The notes below the pieces were generated by a model that was not told the DNA's origin, did not search any database, and was given only the letters and a program-made list of their open reading frames with translations. Below, piece by piece: positions 44,679 through 53,693 of a DNA stretch of 55,766 nucleotides. Position numbers and translations under genes: made by a program. Positions within the stretch are counted from its first letter, which is position 1. Each line of letters begins with the position of its first letter. Origin of the DNA: Desulfobacteraceae bacterium (GTDB lineage: Bacteria; Desulfobacterota; Desulfobacteria; Desulfobacterales; Desulfosalsimonadaceae); contig JAIPDS010000009.1 in assembly GCA_021737565.1 (NCBI GenBank), positions 1 through 55,766 of the forward strand, given 5' to 3'.

Positions 44679-46159
44679 AGGAGAGCAAAGGGAAAAAAGA
44701 CTCCCTGATTGCGGCTGCCCCCCACGAAGATCTAAACCGCCTGCTCGAGCTCATACTGGAGTCGGGAGCCCGCATGATGAGGGCAAGGGCCAGTTCCCTG
44801 CTCCTTATGGATCCAAAAACCCAGCGCCTGAATTTTCGTGTTGCAACCGGGGCCAAGAAGAATGAAATCAAGCAGTTCTCGCTGCGGGTAGGCGAGGGTA
44901 TAGCCGGCCATGTAGCTCTTAAGGGCGAGCCGCTGCTGATCGGGGATGTTTCGGCAGATAGTCGCTGGTATCGGCAGATAAGCGATCAGATAGGATTTAA
45001 AACATATTCCATCGCCTGTGTACCTTTGAAAGTCGAAGGAAAGGTGCTCGGGGTGGTTGAATTTATAAACAAGGAAGGCGGAGGAAGCTTCCAGGAAAGC
45101 GATCTGGAGCTGATGAATGTTTTTTCGGAACTGGCTGCAGTGGCCATTGAAAATACCCGGAAATTCAGACTTGTTGAGCAGGAAAACCGTGAATTAAAAC
45201 AGAAGCTGAACCTTAGCCACGATATTATTGGAGAAAGCAGGGCAATCCGGCAGGTGGTCGAAGACGCCCTCAGGGTTGCTGATTCCATGGCAAGCACACT
45301 GATCCTGGGAGAAAGCGGCACGGGCAAGGAGCTTCTGGCAAGGCTTATTCATCAGGCAAGCGCAAGGCGCAACAGGCGGCTGATAACGCTTAACTGTGCC
45401 GCGTTCCCGGAGACCCTGCTGGAAGCGGAGCTTTTCGGCTATGAAAAAGGAGCGTTTACGGGGGCTGTTGATTCAAAGACAGGTAAGTTTGAACTGGCGG
45501 ATCAGGGGACCATATTTCTCGACGAAATAGCTGAAATGAGTCATTCCATGCAGGCCAAACTGCTTCGGGTTCTGCAGGACGGGGTTTTTTATCGTCTTGG
45601 CGGAAATGTTGCCATAGCGGTTGATATCCGGGTAATTGCGGCAACAAACCGCGATATTGCAGCAGAAGTAAAAAGCGGCAGGTTCCGCGAGGACTTGTAT
45701 TACAGGTTAAACGTGGTTGAACTCCACATGCCGCCTCTCCGGGAGCGCAAGTCGGATATCCCCCTTCTGGCGCGGCATTTTGCGGGCATTTTCCAGAAGG
45801 AGAAAGGCTATGAGTCAATTGAAATCTCCGATGATGCCATAGAAAAGATGATGCGCTATGACTGGCCGGGAAATGTGCGGGAGCTGCAGAACGCACTGGA
45901 ACGTGCGGTAGTTATGGGCAGGGGTAAAAACATAAAGGTCGAAGACCTGCCCATGCTGAGCACGGAGTCAACACTTGAGAGCATGCCGGTAGGCATGACT
46001 CTTAATGAAGCGGTAAACGAGTTTAAAAAGAAGTTCATCGAGGCAAACCTTAAAAACACAGACGGAAATCAGAGCCAGGCGGCAAAGATAATGGGCATTC
46101 AGCGCACCTATCTTTCAAGACTGGTTTCACGCTATGGAATAAAGAAATCCGGCAGATAA
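44675..46159 (+). CDS. Sigma-54-dependent activator with N-terminal GAF domain
   Basis: GAF (about 18-170; ARASSLLLMDPKTQRLNFRV, GEGIAGHVAL, PLKVEGKVLGVVEFINKEG) binds an unknown small ligand. The AAA+ part has Walker A GESGTGKELL, intact GAFTGA (EKGAFTGAVD), FLDEIAEM and FREDLYYRLNVVEL. The C-terminal HTH is NQSQAAKIMGIQRTYLSRLV. The 494 residues are of NorR/FhlA-like plan, without a receiver. It converges on sat with a terminator-like hairpin between. Its targets would be RpoN promoters; none was found near. Confidence 0.92.
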   Translation: MKESKGKKDSLIAAAPHEDLNRLLELILESGARMMRARASSLLLMDPKTQRLNFRVATGAKKNEIKQFSLRVGEGIAGHVALKGEPLLIGDVSADSRWYRQISDQIGFKTYSIACVPLKVEGKVLGVVEFINKEGGGSFQESDLELMNVFSELAAVAIENTRKFRLVEQENRELKQKLNLSHDIIGESRAIRQVVEDALRVADSMASTLILGESGTGKELLARLIHQASARRNRRLITLNCAAFPETLLEAELFGYEKGAFTGAVDSKTGKFELADQGTIFLDEIAEMSHSMQAKLLRVLQDGVFYRLGGNVAIAVDIRVIAATNRDIAAEVKSGRFREDLYYRLNVVELHMPPLRERKSDIPLLARHFAGIFQKEKGYESIEISDDAIEKMMRYDWPGNVRELQNALERAVVMGRGKNIKVEDLPMLSTESTLESMPVGMTLNEAVNEFKKKFIEANLKNTDGNQSQAAKIMGIQRTYLSRLVSRYGIKKSGR

Positions 46160-46195
46160 AAGGGGGCGAGGTATTTTTTTGCCCCGCCCCTTAAT
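46159..46195. terminator. Bidirectional terminator between the activator and sat
   Basis: On the minus strand AAGGGGCGGGG pairs imperfectly with CCTCGCCCCCTT around an A-rich loop and runs into TTTT, a good sat terminator. The plus-strand side has the weaker TTAATTT. Confidence 0.7.
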
Positions 46196-46235
46196 TTAAG
46201 GTTAAGCATCAGGTTTTTTATGCATCTTGAGCCGT

Positions 46236-47522
46236 TTACTTCTTTTTTTCATCTCCGGTTGCCGCACCGTGAAGCTTTACCTCGACCTTTTCGGTCAGTC
46301 CCTGATAGTAGTCACGCAGAATGTCAAGCACTTCCTCGCGGCCGAAGTGATCGGGAATCCTGCCGCCTTCTGAGAGAAGCTTGCGCAGCATCGTGCCGGA
46401 CAGGATCACCCGGTCTTCCTTGGAATGCGGGCAGGTCTTAAGAGAAGCCATGCCGTCGCACTTGTGGCAGTAGAAGGTCCAGTCTATTTTCAGCGGCTTG
46501 CAGAGAAGGGCCTTACCTTCGCCTTCGGGATACGGGATTTTATCAAAGATGGTCTGTGCCTCGAACATCCCGTAGAAGTCTCCGACGCCTGCATGGTCGC
46601 GGCCGATGATCATGTGAGAGCATCCGTAGTTCTGGCGAAAGGTTGCATGAAGCAGTGCTTCCCTGGGGCCGGCATAACGCATGTCGAGCGGGTAGCCGCC
46701 CTGAAGCACCCTTTCAGGTACAAAGTAGTTGTTTACCAGGACGTCAATGCACTTGACCCTCACATCCGCGGGGATGTCGCCGGGCTTCAGGTTGCCGACC
46801 AGGGAGTGGATAAAGCAGCCGTCGCTGACCTCGATGGCGATCTTGGCCAGGTATTCGTGCGAGCGGTGCATGGGGTTGCGGAGTTGAAGCGCGGCAATTC
46901 TCTTCCATCCGCGTTCTTCGAATATCTTTCTGGATTCGGAGGGCCGCATATAAATACCTTTATATTTGGTCGGAAACTCGGCTTCCGAGAGGACCTTGAC
47001 CGGACCGGCCAGGTTGTAGGGCTTCTGGTTCATTACCATCTGCACGCCCGGATGCTCTTCTTCGGCTATTTTCCAGAACTCTTCTTTTGTAGAGGTGCCT
47101 TCGCCCATAAAGACTTTTTCGCACTCGTAGCGCTTGTTTTCCTCGGTCATCTCGAATTTTTCAGTGACCTTCATGGTGGCCATGATCTTGTCTGTTTCAG
47201 GATCATGAAGGGCAATCTCATCGCCTTCGCTGATGGCGTCGGCTTCTTGCTGGCTTGCAGAAAGGGTTACCGGAACCGGCCAGAATGTGCCGCCGGCAAG
47301 CTGGAAATTGTCGCATACACCCTTCCAGTCTGCCTTGGTCATAAAGCCTGTCAGGGGTGAGAAGCCGCCGGTGCCGATCATGATAAGGTCGCCTCTTTCA
47401 CGCGGAGTGACGGAAACCCTTTTGAGCCCCTGGGCCTTTTTCTTTTCCTCCTCGAGTTCGGCGCCTTCCAGCATGCAGATGGTAAGGCCTTTTCCGCCAT
47501 GCGGGGGGATTAAGTCAGACAT
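46236..47522 (-). CDS. sat: Sulfate adenylyltransferase (ATP sulfurylase), dissimilatory
   Basis: It activates sulfate to APS, the substrate of AprBA. Motifs: [14 protein letters not shown] (HxxH-type ATP motif), [12 protein letters not shown], and [20 protein letters not shown] with the zinc-binding cysteines and His of dissimilatory Sat. ATG 47522 gives 428 residues starting [10 protein letters not shown] with AAAGGAG before it; the TTG at 47540 only extends into the ribosome site. It is monocistronic and convergent with the GAF/sigma-54 gene. Confidence 0.97.
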   Translation of the reverse strand: MSDLIPPHGGKGLTICMLEGAELEEEKKKAQGLKRVSVTPRERGDLIMIGTGGFSPLTGFMTKADWKGVCDNFQLAGGTFWPVPVTLSASQQEADAISEGDEIALHDPETDKIMATMKVTEKFEMTEENKRYECEKVFMGEGTSTKEEFWKIAEEEHPGVQMVMNQKPYNLAGPVKVLSEAEFPTKYKGIYMRPSESRKIFEERGWKRIAALQLRNPMHRSHEYLAKIAIEVSDGCFIHSLVGNLKPGDIPADVRVKCIDVLVNNYFVPERVLQGGYPLDMRYAGPREALLHATFRQNYGCSHMIIGRDHAGVGDFYGMFEAQTIFDKIPYPEGEGKALLCKPLKIDWTFYCHKCDGMASLKTCPHSKEDRVILSGTMLRKLLSEGGRIPDHFGREEVLDILRDYYQGLTEKVEVKLHGAATGDEKKK

Positions 47523-47615
47523 TTCAACATCTCCTTTCAAAAATTGTTATTGTCGTTTTCCAAAACCCGAAAATCTTGTGTAACGGGTGAGTATCCTACA
47601 AATATTAAATTATCT

Positions 47616-47644
47616 TTTTTAATAGGTAAACACGGATTTGTCAA
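47616..47644 (-). promoter_or_regulatory. Probable sat promoter
   Basis: On the minus strand a perfect TTGACA (47639-47644) is followed after 17 bases by TAAAAA (47616-47621, four of six matches), about 95 bases upstream of the sat start. The region between is AT-rich. Confidence 0.5.
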
Positions 47645-47697
47645 GCTAAATCAGGATTCAACAGTCATTTCCGGCGGGTGCGTGTCAGGTTAAAATT

Positions 47698-47757
47698 GGA
47701 TTGCAGGGGGCGGGCAAGCGCCGGCCGCTTGGCTCAGCTTGCCTGCAGTTGCAATCC
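47698..47757. repeat. Imperfect hairpin between the TIM-barrel gene and sat
   Basis: GGATTGCA...GGCAAGC (47698-47719) pairs with GCTTGCC...TGCAATCC (47737-47757) with one internal loop and a 17-base apical loop. On the minus strand it is followed by AATTTTAA. It could terminate the cob unit; nothing else recognisable lies in 47645-47911. Confidence 0.5.
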
Positions 47758-47911
47758 GGCCCTCATGCAATGCGCCCTCAAAGGCCGCCCCCGGCTTGGC
47801 CGCATGGAACAAACCTCCCCGGCGGCCCGCAGCCGGAGAAAACTGCAAGAGCCGATTTGGAGTTTGCAGGGACTAAAATCATTTACCACAAACATGATCA
47901 AAACCGGATAC

Positions 47912-48739
47912 TCACCGGGAATTAAAGGGCAAAATGGTGGACAGGTATGAAATACTCTGGATCAGGTCATTTTTTCTGTGGGGTTCAAGGGTGATAACAG
48001 GTATGGGCCGGGCGGTTTTCAGCCAGTCAAAAAGGGGCGTAAAGTCTATGCTCCCCCTGCCCAGGCCGAGGTGCTGATCGCTTTTTCCGTCATTGTCATG
48101 CAGATGGAGCTGGCCTAAATAAGGAGACAGCTTTTTGATCCAGACGTGGGCCGGTATTTTGCTGAAAACCGAAAGATGCCCGATATCCAGGCAGCATCCG
48201 ATATTGCTGTCATCAATCACTTCAAATAAGCGCACCAGCTGATCGGGGTCTGTTTCATAAACATTTTCCAGCATCAGGCGGATTTTTTTATCTGCAAGTC
48301 TGCGGGCTGTCTGCCTCCAGGTTTCCGGCGCCTTTTCATACCATTCCTCGCGGAAAAATCCGTATCGGGTCTCGTCATATCCCGCATGATACACTATAGT
48401 CTGCGGGAGAAAAGCATCCGCGGCCCGGCCAGTCTGCAAAAGACGGTTCTCAGTGACAGCACGGATCTCGGAATCAGGCGAACCCGGGGAAAGATCCAGA
48501 AAGGGTCCGTGCAGGGTGATGCTGCACCCGGCATCCCTGAATTTTGATGCTGCAGCCTGAAAATCGGATTGCGCGAACCTGTCCAGTGCTTCCGCGTCAA
48601 TGCCGATTTCCGGATTTATCCCGTTTTCCAGGAAAACTTCCATGTAATCTGCCTGCTGATCCATTAACCAGGTAAACGGTATGTTTACCTGCACCCGGTC
48701 AACAACAGCTCTTTTGTCCTGGTCGAATAATTTAGCCAT
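47912..48739 (-). CDS. TIM-barrel (AP endonuclease 2/sugar-phosphate isomerase-like) protein, possibly cobamide-related
   Basis: The barrel has ITLHGPFLDLSPGS, TIVYHAGYDET, RLMLENVYE, CCLDIGHLSVF, LHLHDNDGKSDQHLGLGRG and VITLEPHR, i.e. the Glu/His/Asp/His metal set of the xylose-isomerase-like family. It is 275 residues. Its plan follows the CbiR-like protein at 50201 (CLDIGH, H.GLG), and it lies 89 bases after cobT in the same direction, so it may be under the same riboswitch. Substrate unknown; a metal-dependent hydrolase or isomerase for lower-ligand or alpha-riboside metabolism is one guess. Confidence 0.8.
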   Translation of the reverse strand: MAKLFDQDKRAVVDRVQVNIPFTWLMDQQADYMEVFLENGINPEIGIDAEALDRFAQSDFQAAASKFRDAGCSITLHGPFLDLSPGSPDSEIRAVTENRLLQTGRAADAFLPQTIVYHAGYDETRYGFFREEWYEKAPETWRQTARRLADKKIRLMLENVYETDPDQLVRLFEVIDDSNIGCCLDIGHLSVFSKIPAHVWIKKLSPYLGQLHLHDNDGKSDQHLGLGRGSIDFTPLFDWLKTARPIPVITLEPHRKNDLIQSISYLSTILPFNSR

Positions 48740-48828
48740 AGTCCCGATAATCTATTAAATTTCCGTAAATGGTCAAGCGATAAGTTGCTTTTCTCACGGA
48801 AGGCGGTTTAATTCATGGTTTTGTAGCC

Positions 48829-49887
48829 TTATTTCTGAGCATTGCGGATCTGAACCTCTTCAAAGGTCCTGATTTCTGCAAGAACCCTGGTGGAAGCATC
48901 CATTATTTCCATTGCAAGGGCCGCGCCGGTGCCCTCTCCAAGCCTGAGCTTAAGATCAAGCAGGGGGTCTAATCCAAGGTGTTTGAGCATGTAATTGTGG
49001 CCTGCTTCAACCGAGCGGTGGCTTGCAAACAGATACGATCCCGCCGCAGGGGCAATCCCGCAGGCAATAAGCGCTCCGGCAGTGGCGATAAGACCGTCAC
49101 AGACCACGGGTATGCCAAGGGCCGCGGCCCCTATTACAAGCCCGGCAAGCCCGCCGATTTCAAATCCGCCAACCTTTGCAAGAACGTCAACCGGGTCTCC
49201 GGGCCCGGGCCTGTGAAGTTCAAGGGCGTCTTCTATAACCCTGATCTTGTGTTTAAGGGCCCTGTCATCAAGGCCGGTGCCCCTTCCCGCAAGCTTTTTG
49301 ACATCCAGACCGGAAAAGGCCGCTATGACGGCTGCAGAAGGAGTGGTGTTTCCAATGCCCATATCTCCGGTGCCCAGGAGGTCCAGGCCGGGAGCTTTCG
49401 CAAGCTCTTCTGTCATGGCAATGCCGGCCTCGATGGACGCTATTGCCTGATTTCTGCTCATGGCAGGTTCTTTGCGGATATTGCCGGTGCTTTTTGCGAT
49501 TTTTTTGTGAAAGATCGGAAGTTCAGGGCTGAAATCATGGTTTACACCCAGATCAGCGACACGTACGGATGCTTTAGCATGCCTGGCCAGGACGTTAATG
49601 GAGGCTCCGCCGTCCACAAAGTTATATACCATCTGGGCTGTTACTTCCTGCGGGAAAAGACTTACGCCTTCGGCAACCACTCCGTGATCGCCCGCGCAGG
49701 TGACAATTATTTTTCTGTCAAGCCGCACGTCCAGGGTTTTTGAAATTCCGGCAAGCCGCCGGGCAGTATCTTCTAGAAGTCCGAGGCTGCCTTTGGGCCG
49801 TGCCTGGTCATCAAGGCGCAGGGCGGCCTTTTTTTCATATTCTTTATCGGGTAAATTAATTTTTTTAATTGCTTTCTGCAAATTCAT
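48829..49887 (-). CDS. cobT: Nicotinate-nucleotide-dimethylbenzimidazole phosphoribosyltransferase
   Basis: CobT activates the lower-ligand base (such as DMB) with nicotinate mononucleotide, giving alpha-ribazole phosphate for cobamide assembly. Motifs: ARPKGSLGLLED, VTCAGDHGVVAEGVSLFP, QMVYNFVDGGASINVLAR, LLGTGDMGIGNTTPSAAV, VGGFEIGGLAGL, PVVCDGLIATAGAL, LRLGEGTGAALAMEIMDAS. ATG 49887 is the start: AGAAGGAG lies just before it, and the frame further upstream is the riboswitch. 352 residues fits. Expression is predicted to fall when B12 is plentiful. Confidence 0.96.
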   Translation of the reverse strand: MNLQKAIKKINLPDKEYEKKAALRLDDQARPKGSLGLLEDTARRLAGISKTLDVRLDRKIIVTCAGDHGVVAEGVSLFPQEVTAQMVYNFVDGGASINVLARHAKASVRVADLGVNHDFSPELPIFHKKIAKSTGNIRKEPAMSRNQAIASIEAGIAMTEELAKAPGLDLLGTGDMGIGNTTPSAAVIAAFSGLDVKKLAGRGTGLDDRALKHKIRVIEDALELHRPGPGDPVDVLAKVGGFEIGGLAGLVIGAAALGIPVVCDGLIATAGALIACGIAPAAGSYLFASHRSVEAGHNYMLKHLGLDPLLDLKLRLGEGTGAALAMEIMDASTRVLAEIRTFEEVQIRNAQK

Positions 49888-49920
49888 GTCTGTTTCTCCT
49901 TCTTTTGTTTTTTTAAAATA

Positions 49921-49966
49921 AAAAAAAGGGTTCCGACCGGAGATTTTTCTCCTGCCGGAACCCTTT
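49921..49966 (-). terminator. Riboswitch-linked terminator ahead of cobT
   Basis: On the minus strand AAAGGGTTCCGGCAGGAG pairs with CTCCGGTCGGAACCCTTT (loop about AAAAAT) and is followed by a long T-run. It lies between the cobalamin aptamer and the cobT ribosome site, the usual place for transcriptional control by the riboswitch. Confidence 0.93.
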
Positions 49967-49984
49967 GCCATCGGATTCCGCCCC

Positions 49985-50150
49985 ACGTTTTTTTGCACGT
50001 CTTCTGACTTGCCGGATATCAGCCGGGCCGTACCTTCCCGGTGGTTTTCACCACTAGTGGCCGCAGGGTCATTCGTCCTGCGCCGGCCCGGTATCTCCGG
50101 CTTACAGCGCCGGGTGCGTCACGGATTTTAACCGTATTCCGTTTGCAAAA
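49985..50150 (-). promoter_or_regulatory. Cobalamin riboswitch
   Basis: Read on the minus strand, the aptamer starts GGAATACGGTTAAAATCCG (near 50140), then CGCTGTAAGCCGGAG, GCCACT...GGTGAAAACC, GGGAAGG, and ends with the B12 box AAGTCAGAAGACGTGC (49995-50010). These are the conserved blocks of the AdoCbl-class aptamer. It is followed by a strong terminator, so ligand binding should stop transcription before cobT. Confidence 0.93.
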
Positions 50151-50200
50151 AACGCTTTGCGTAAATTTTAAACCGTATTTATCCAAACAGAAGCGCGGGG

Positions 50201-51058
50201 TCAAGAACTAATTGCACCGTCATTCCAAACAAGCCTTGCCAGTGCGCTTAGAGACTCTTCAAGATCCTTCCTGGAAAAAACTTCAAGGGATACAGTGCCG
50301 CTGAAGCAAGATAGTATATAAGATACTGCGGGAGCATAAATATCCGGCAGGTGCCCGAGCCCTATATGGCCCCTTCCGGATTTAACCCCCCCGTAGAGAT
50401 GAAGTATTGAAATTCGTTCTCCGAAAGTTTTAAATGCATCAGCAATATCATAGCCGTGCTCCATTAGATGGCCGATATCAAGGCATATTGACAAATCAAG
50501 ATCGTCTGCCAGGGGTTTAAGCCAGGCCGGAGGATAATCCAGAGTTTCCACGGAAACCGATCGGGATGCGATACCTGTCGTGTCCAGCAGGGTTTTCACG
50601 GCCGGGCCCGCAAGTTTTTGCCAGGTTTCAACCGAGCGGGCATCATTGCCGCAACCGGTATATGGGAGGTGCAGGGTCCATGTTGAAGGCTCAAGCAGGC
50701 GTGCACGCTCCACTGTCCGGGCGGTAAGTTTGATTGCCTCAGCCCGTTTTTTTTCATCAGGGTCTGTGATGCTCACATCAATGGGAAGATGTACATTGTA
50801 TGTTAACCCGGTGCTTTCGGAGAGTTTGGCAAGCTTTTTTATATCCCCTTCGGGCGGCAGGCTTTCCTCGTATTCGCTTTCAAAAAACACAAGTTCTATT
50901 TCGTCTATAAACGGCGCCAGCATCCTGGCATTGGGCAGGACGTGGTCCGGGTATATAAAAGAAGGGGAGGCAACGGTAAACGGGAATCTGTTTTTGTAGG
51001 ATTTATCCAGGGGCTTGTATTGCGGGTGTGTTTTGCTGTTATTTTTTTTATCTGTCAA
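50201..51058 (-). CDS. cbiR: CbiR-like cobamide-remodelling TIM-barrel phosphodiesterase
   Basis: The xylose-isomerase-like barrel has SPSFIYPD, EIELVFFES, LTYNVHLPIDVS, WTLHLPYTGCG, SVSVETLDYP, SICLDIGHLMEHGYD, ISILHLYGGVKSGRGHIGLG and TVSLEVFS, close in plan to CbiR, which splits cobamides at the nucleotide loop so the lower ligand can be replaced. The cobT/B12-riboswitch neighbourhood backs this. TTG 51058 (GGAGGG upstream) is preferred over the longer frame to 51100; it overlaps the radical SAM gene by 11 bases. 285 residues. Confidence 0.8.
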   Translation of the reverse strand: MTDKKNNSKTHPQYKPLDKSYKNRFPFTVASPSFIYPDHVLPNARMLAPFIDEIELVFFESEYEESLPPEGDIKKLAKLSESTGLTYNVHLPIDVSITDPDEKKRAEAIKLTARTVERARLLEPSTWTLHLPYTGCGNDARSVETWQKLAGPAVKTLLDTTGIASRSVSVETLDYPPAWLKPLADDLDLSICLDIGHLMEHGYDIADAFKTFGERISILHLYGGVKSGRGHIGLGHLPDIYAPAVSYILSCFSGTVSLEVFSRKDLEESLSALARLVWNDGAISS

Positions 51059-51962
51059 GGCGCGTAATGCCCTCCTTTCTTGCAGACGCAACAGCTTCAT
51101 GATACTGCTCCGGGAAAAGGGGTTTTGAAAGCCCGGGTATTTCTGCGGCCCTGCCCATTGGACGATACTGGGACATGATGTTTACATAGGTGCCGGGAGA
51201 TATCTGCCTTGCTATAAATCGCATGGCTTCGGCGGTGCCTGCCATATAATCGGGGAGAACAAGATGGCGCACAAGAAGCCCCCGCACAGCAATCCCCTGA
51301 TCATTTATCACCAGATCCCCCACCTGCCGGTGCATTTCTTTTAAGGCCGCTTTGGCGGTTTCGGGATAGTCGGGTGCATCGCAGGCCTGCCTTGCAATTT
51401 CCGGATCCATGAATTTTAAGTCCGGCATGTAGATGTCAAATATGCCTTCAAGAAGCCCGAGGGTCTCAACCCTGTCGTAGCCGCCCGAGTTGTATACAAG
51501 CGGAATCCTGAGCCCGTCTTCAATTGCTTTTTCAAGTGCCGACAGTATCTGTGGCACTACATGGGTGGGGGTGACAAAATTGATATTGTGGCAACCCCTT
51601 TGCTGAAGGGCAAGCATCATTTCCGCGGCCTGCAAATCCGTGACAGGCTCGCCCCAGCCTTCGTGGCTTATGTCGTAGTTCTGACAGAAGCAGCACATAA
51701 GGCTGCAGTAGGTTATAAAAATGGTGCCTGAACCGTTGCGGCCCACCAGGGGGTATTCTTCTCCGAAATGGGGGTGAAAGGAGGCTACTGTCATTTGATT
51801 GCCGGTTCTGCACACCCCGGTTTCCCCTGCCATCCGGTTTACATGGCACTGCCGCGGGCACAGGGTGCAGTCTTCTAATATTTCGTATGCCCGCCGGATT
51901 TTTTCGGCAAGCTTTCCGCTTCGATAGGTCTGAATATAGGACGGCAAGCTCTGCTCAGCCAT
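51048..51962 (-). CDS. Radical SAM protein, PflX-like (COG1313 type)
   Basis: ATG 51962 (AGGAG before it) gives 304 residues. The N-terminal part has CTLCPRQCHVNR, GETGVCRTG (cysteines that could hold another cluster), then FITYCSLMCCFCQNYDIS with the radical SAM CxxxCxxC, and HNINFVTPTHVVPQIL, VYNSGGYDRVETL, YMPDLKF, RHLVLPD. This is the PflX-like group related to pyruvate formate-lyase activases; substrates are unknown. The overlap with the cbiR-like gene indicates co-expression; whether it serves cobamide metabolism is unclear. Confidence 0.85.
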   Translation of the reverse strand: MAEQSLPSYIQTYRSGKLAEKIRRAYEILEDCTLCPRQCHVNRMAGETGVCRTGNQMTVASFHPHFGEEYPLVGRNGSGTIFITYCSLMCCFCQNYDISHEGWGEPVTDLQAAEMMLALQQRGCHNINFVTPTHVVPQILSALEKAIEDGLRIPLVYNSGGYDRVETLGLLEGIFDIYMPDLKFMDPEIARQACDAPDYPETAKAALKEMHRQVGDLVINDQGIAVRGLLVRHLVLPDYMAGTAEAMRFIARQISPGTYVNIMSQYRPMGRAAEIPGLSKPLFPEQYHEAVASARKEGITRLDR

Positions 51963-51989
51963 GGTCGGCTCCTGTTTCAAGATCCCTGA

Positions 51990-52360
51990 ACTGTCAAATT
52001 TGATGGCTTCGTAAAAAGCGATTTATTCCACTGGCGCGGCATTTTTGCAGAAAGGAAATCCATAAGCACCTTGGCTGATCGCCGGTGCGAAAAAGGAGTT
52101 TCCTCGCTCCAGGAGCCTCCTGGAGCCTCAATTTCCGCTCGGAAACCCGCTTTTCCGCACCGCCGTCAGGGTAACGAAGTGCAATTTCGTGAGAGCGCAA
52201 AAAAAGGATTTCCTTGGAAGTCCAATATCTGCGTTGCACTGCATCCCTGCGGAATTTCACGTACGATAAGTACGCTGCATTCCTCGGGATTTGCGCGCCT
52301 TGATCTTGAACTTTTTACTTTGCCATCTCAAAATTGACTTTTTACGAGACTGTCAAATTT
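51990..52360. mobile_element. MITE-like element with terminal inverted repeats
   Basis: The left end (GATGGCTTCGTAAAAAG, 52002-52018 region) and right end (CTTTTTACGAG, 52338-52348) are inverted. Both are flanked by the same 12 bases, ACTGTCAAATTT (51990-52001 and 52349-52360), which could be a target duplication. The interior (no credible gene) holds a palindrome near 52110-52128 and a tail (TCGGGATTTGCGCGCCTTGA) I recall as a dispersed repeat in Desulfobacterota genomes. No transposase is encoded, so it would move in trans. Confidence 0.55.
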
Positions 52361-52642
52361 AGTTTAAAATAAAAAACCCCTGTACTGATGTCAATCATAC
52401 AGAAGTTTCCGGGCGTAACTTTTTTAAACCCTCAGAATTCTGCAAATAACGAACGTTTCCGGCGTCCCGCCCCGCAGGGCCCAGGCCGAAGTCCTATCAG
52501 CCCTCAAATACCGGTTGTTCTTTTCCCCTACCGGCTGTCATTAAATGATGTTGTTTTCGTTCTTGAATAACAGTCCTATAAATGTCATTTATTTTCAATT
52601 ATGATTTTTAGAAACAAAAGCAAGTCGTGGACAAAATAAGTT

Positions 52643-53587
52643 ATGGATTTTGAAATTGAATTGCTCCGGGCGATGGTGCAGGCTTTACCGGACCCGGTAT
52701 TTGTAATCAGCGAGAATGGATATTATCTTGAAATAGCAGGCGGCATGGATTCGGCCTATTACCATAACGGGTCATATCTAAAGGACATGTCGCTTTATGA
52801 CGTGCTGCCAAAGGATAAGGCTGAGTGGTTTTTGAAGCAGATCAGGGAAACATTGAAGCAGGGCAGGATGCGCACGGTTAAATACTCACTCTCCGGCAAT
52901 GATGTGAAAGGGCTGGAGACAGCACCGGGGCCGGATGGCGATATTCGTTTTGAGGGTCGAATTCAGCCATTGCCGCTTTCCCTGTGGGGCGAACGCGCGG
53001 TGGTCTGGGCAGCACGGAATATTACACCCCAGTACAAACTTGAGATAAAGCTCCAGCAGCTGAGTGAAACCGATCCTTTGACCGGAATCTTCAATCGGCG
53101 CAAGTTCCTTGAGCAGCTTGGCCTTTGTTTTAATAAATTCAGGCGGTATAACCGCCCTGCGGCATTAGTGATTTTTGATGTTGATTATTTTAAACGGATT
53201 AATGATAATTTTGGCCATAGTGCGGGCGATGACGTTTTATGTCAGCTCACCGTGCGCTGCGCCGCAGAACTTCGCGAAGTCGATTCTCTGTACAGGATAG
53301 GCGGTGAGGAGTTTGCCGTGCTCCTTCCGGAGACAGATGCCAAAGATGCATTCCGGCAGGCAGAACGGCTGCGTAAAGCGGCAAGGCAACTGAAGGTGAA
53401 CCCCTCAGAGGCCGCGGGGAAAGTTTCCATTAGTGCCGGTGTGAGTGAATTTATCGATATGGATGTCAGCATAGAGGATTTGATGAAGCGGGCTGATGCT
53501 GCCCTTTATGACGCCAAGCGAAATGGCCGCAACTGTGTGATGGTTTCCTGCATGGATGGGGAGCAAATAACAATTGTTGCCCCATAG
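52643..53587 (+). CDS. PAS-GGDEF diguanylate cyclase
   Basis: The PAS domain (about 8-135; ALPDPVFVISENGYYLEIAG) leads into a GGDEF domain (about 143-310): DPLTGIFNRRKFLE, FDVDYFKRINDNFGHSAGDD, and the active-site loop YRIGGEEF. An inhibitory site (REVD, five residues before GGEEF) is present, so product feedback is expected. It should make c-di-GMP from GTP. No signal or TM, so it is cytosolic. 314 residues. It stands alone after the MITE-like element. Confidence 0.92.
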   Translation: MDFEIELLRAMVQALPDPVFVISENGYYLEIAGGMDSAYYHNGSYLKDMSLYDVLPKDKAEWFLKQIRETLKQGRMRTVKYSLSGNDVKGLETAPGPDGDIRFEGRIQPLPLSLWGERAVVWAARNITPQYKLEIKLQQLSETDPLTGIFNRRKFLEQLGLCFNKFRRYNRPAALVIFDVDYFKRINDNFGHSAGDDVLCQLTVRCAAELREVDSLYRIGGEEFAVLLPETDAKDAFRQAERLRKAARQLKVNPSEAAGKVSISAGVSEFIDMDVSIEDLMKRADAALYDAKRNGRNCVMVSCMDGEQITIVAP

Positions 53588-53693
53588 ACCCTTTGTTTTT
53601 ATAACAGCTGAGCGGAGATGACGGTTTATGGTCAGGTTGAAAACAAGCAGACCCTAAGCTGCCGGTTGAAACATACGCATAAGTGATCATGCC

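Noticed and set aside
46425-47360. Plus-strand frame of 311 codons opposite sat
   Set aside because: Antisense shadow caused by codon bias; sat is unambiguous on the other strand.
48979-49743. Plus-strand frame of 254 codons opposite cobT
   Set aside because: Antisense shadow of cobT; no independent motifs.
49887-49998. N-terminal extension of cobT to 49998
   Set aside because: The extra codons lie over the riboswitch terminator; the ATG at 49887 has a proper ribosome site.
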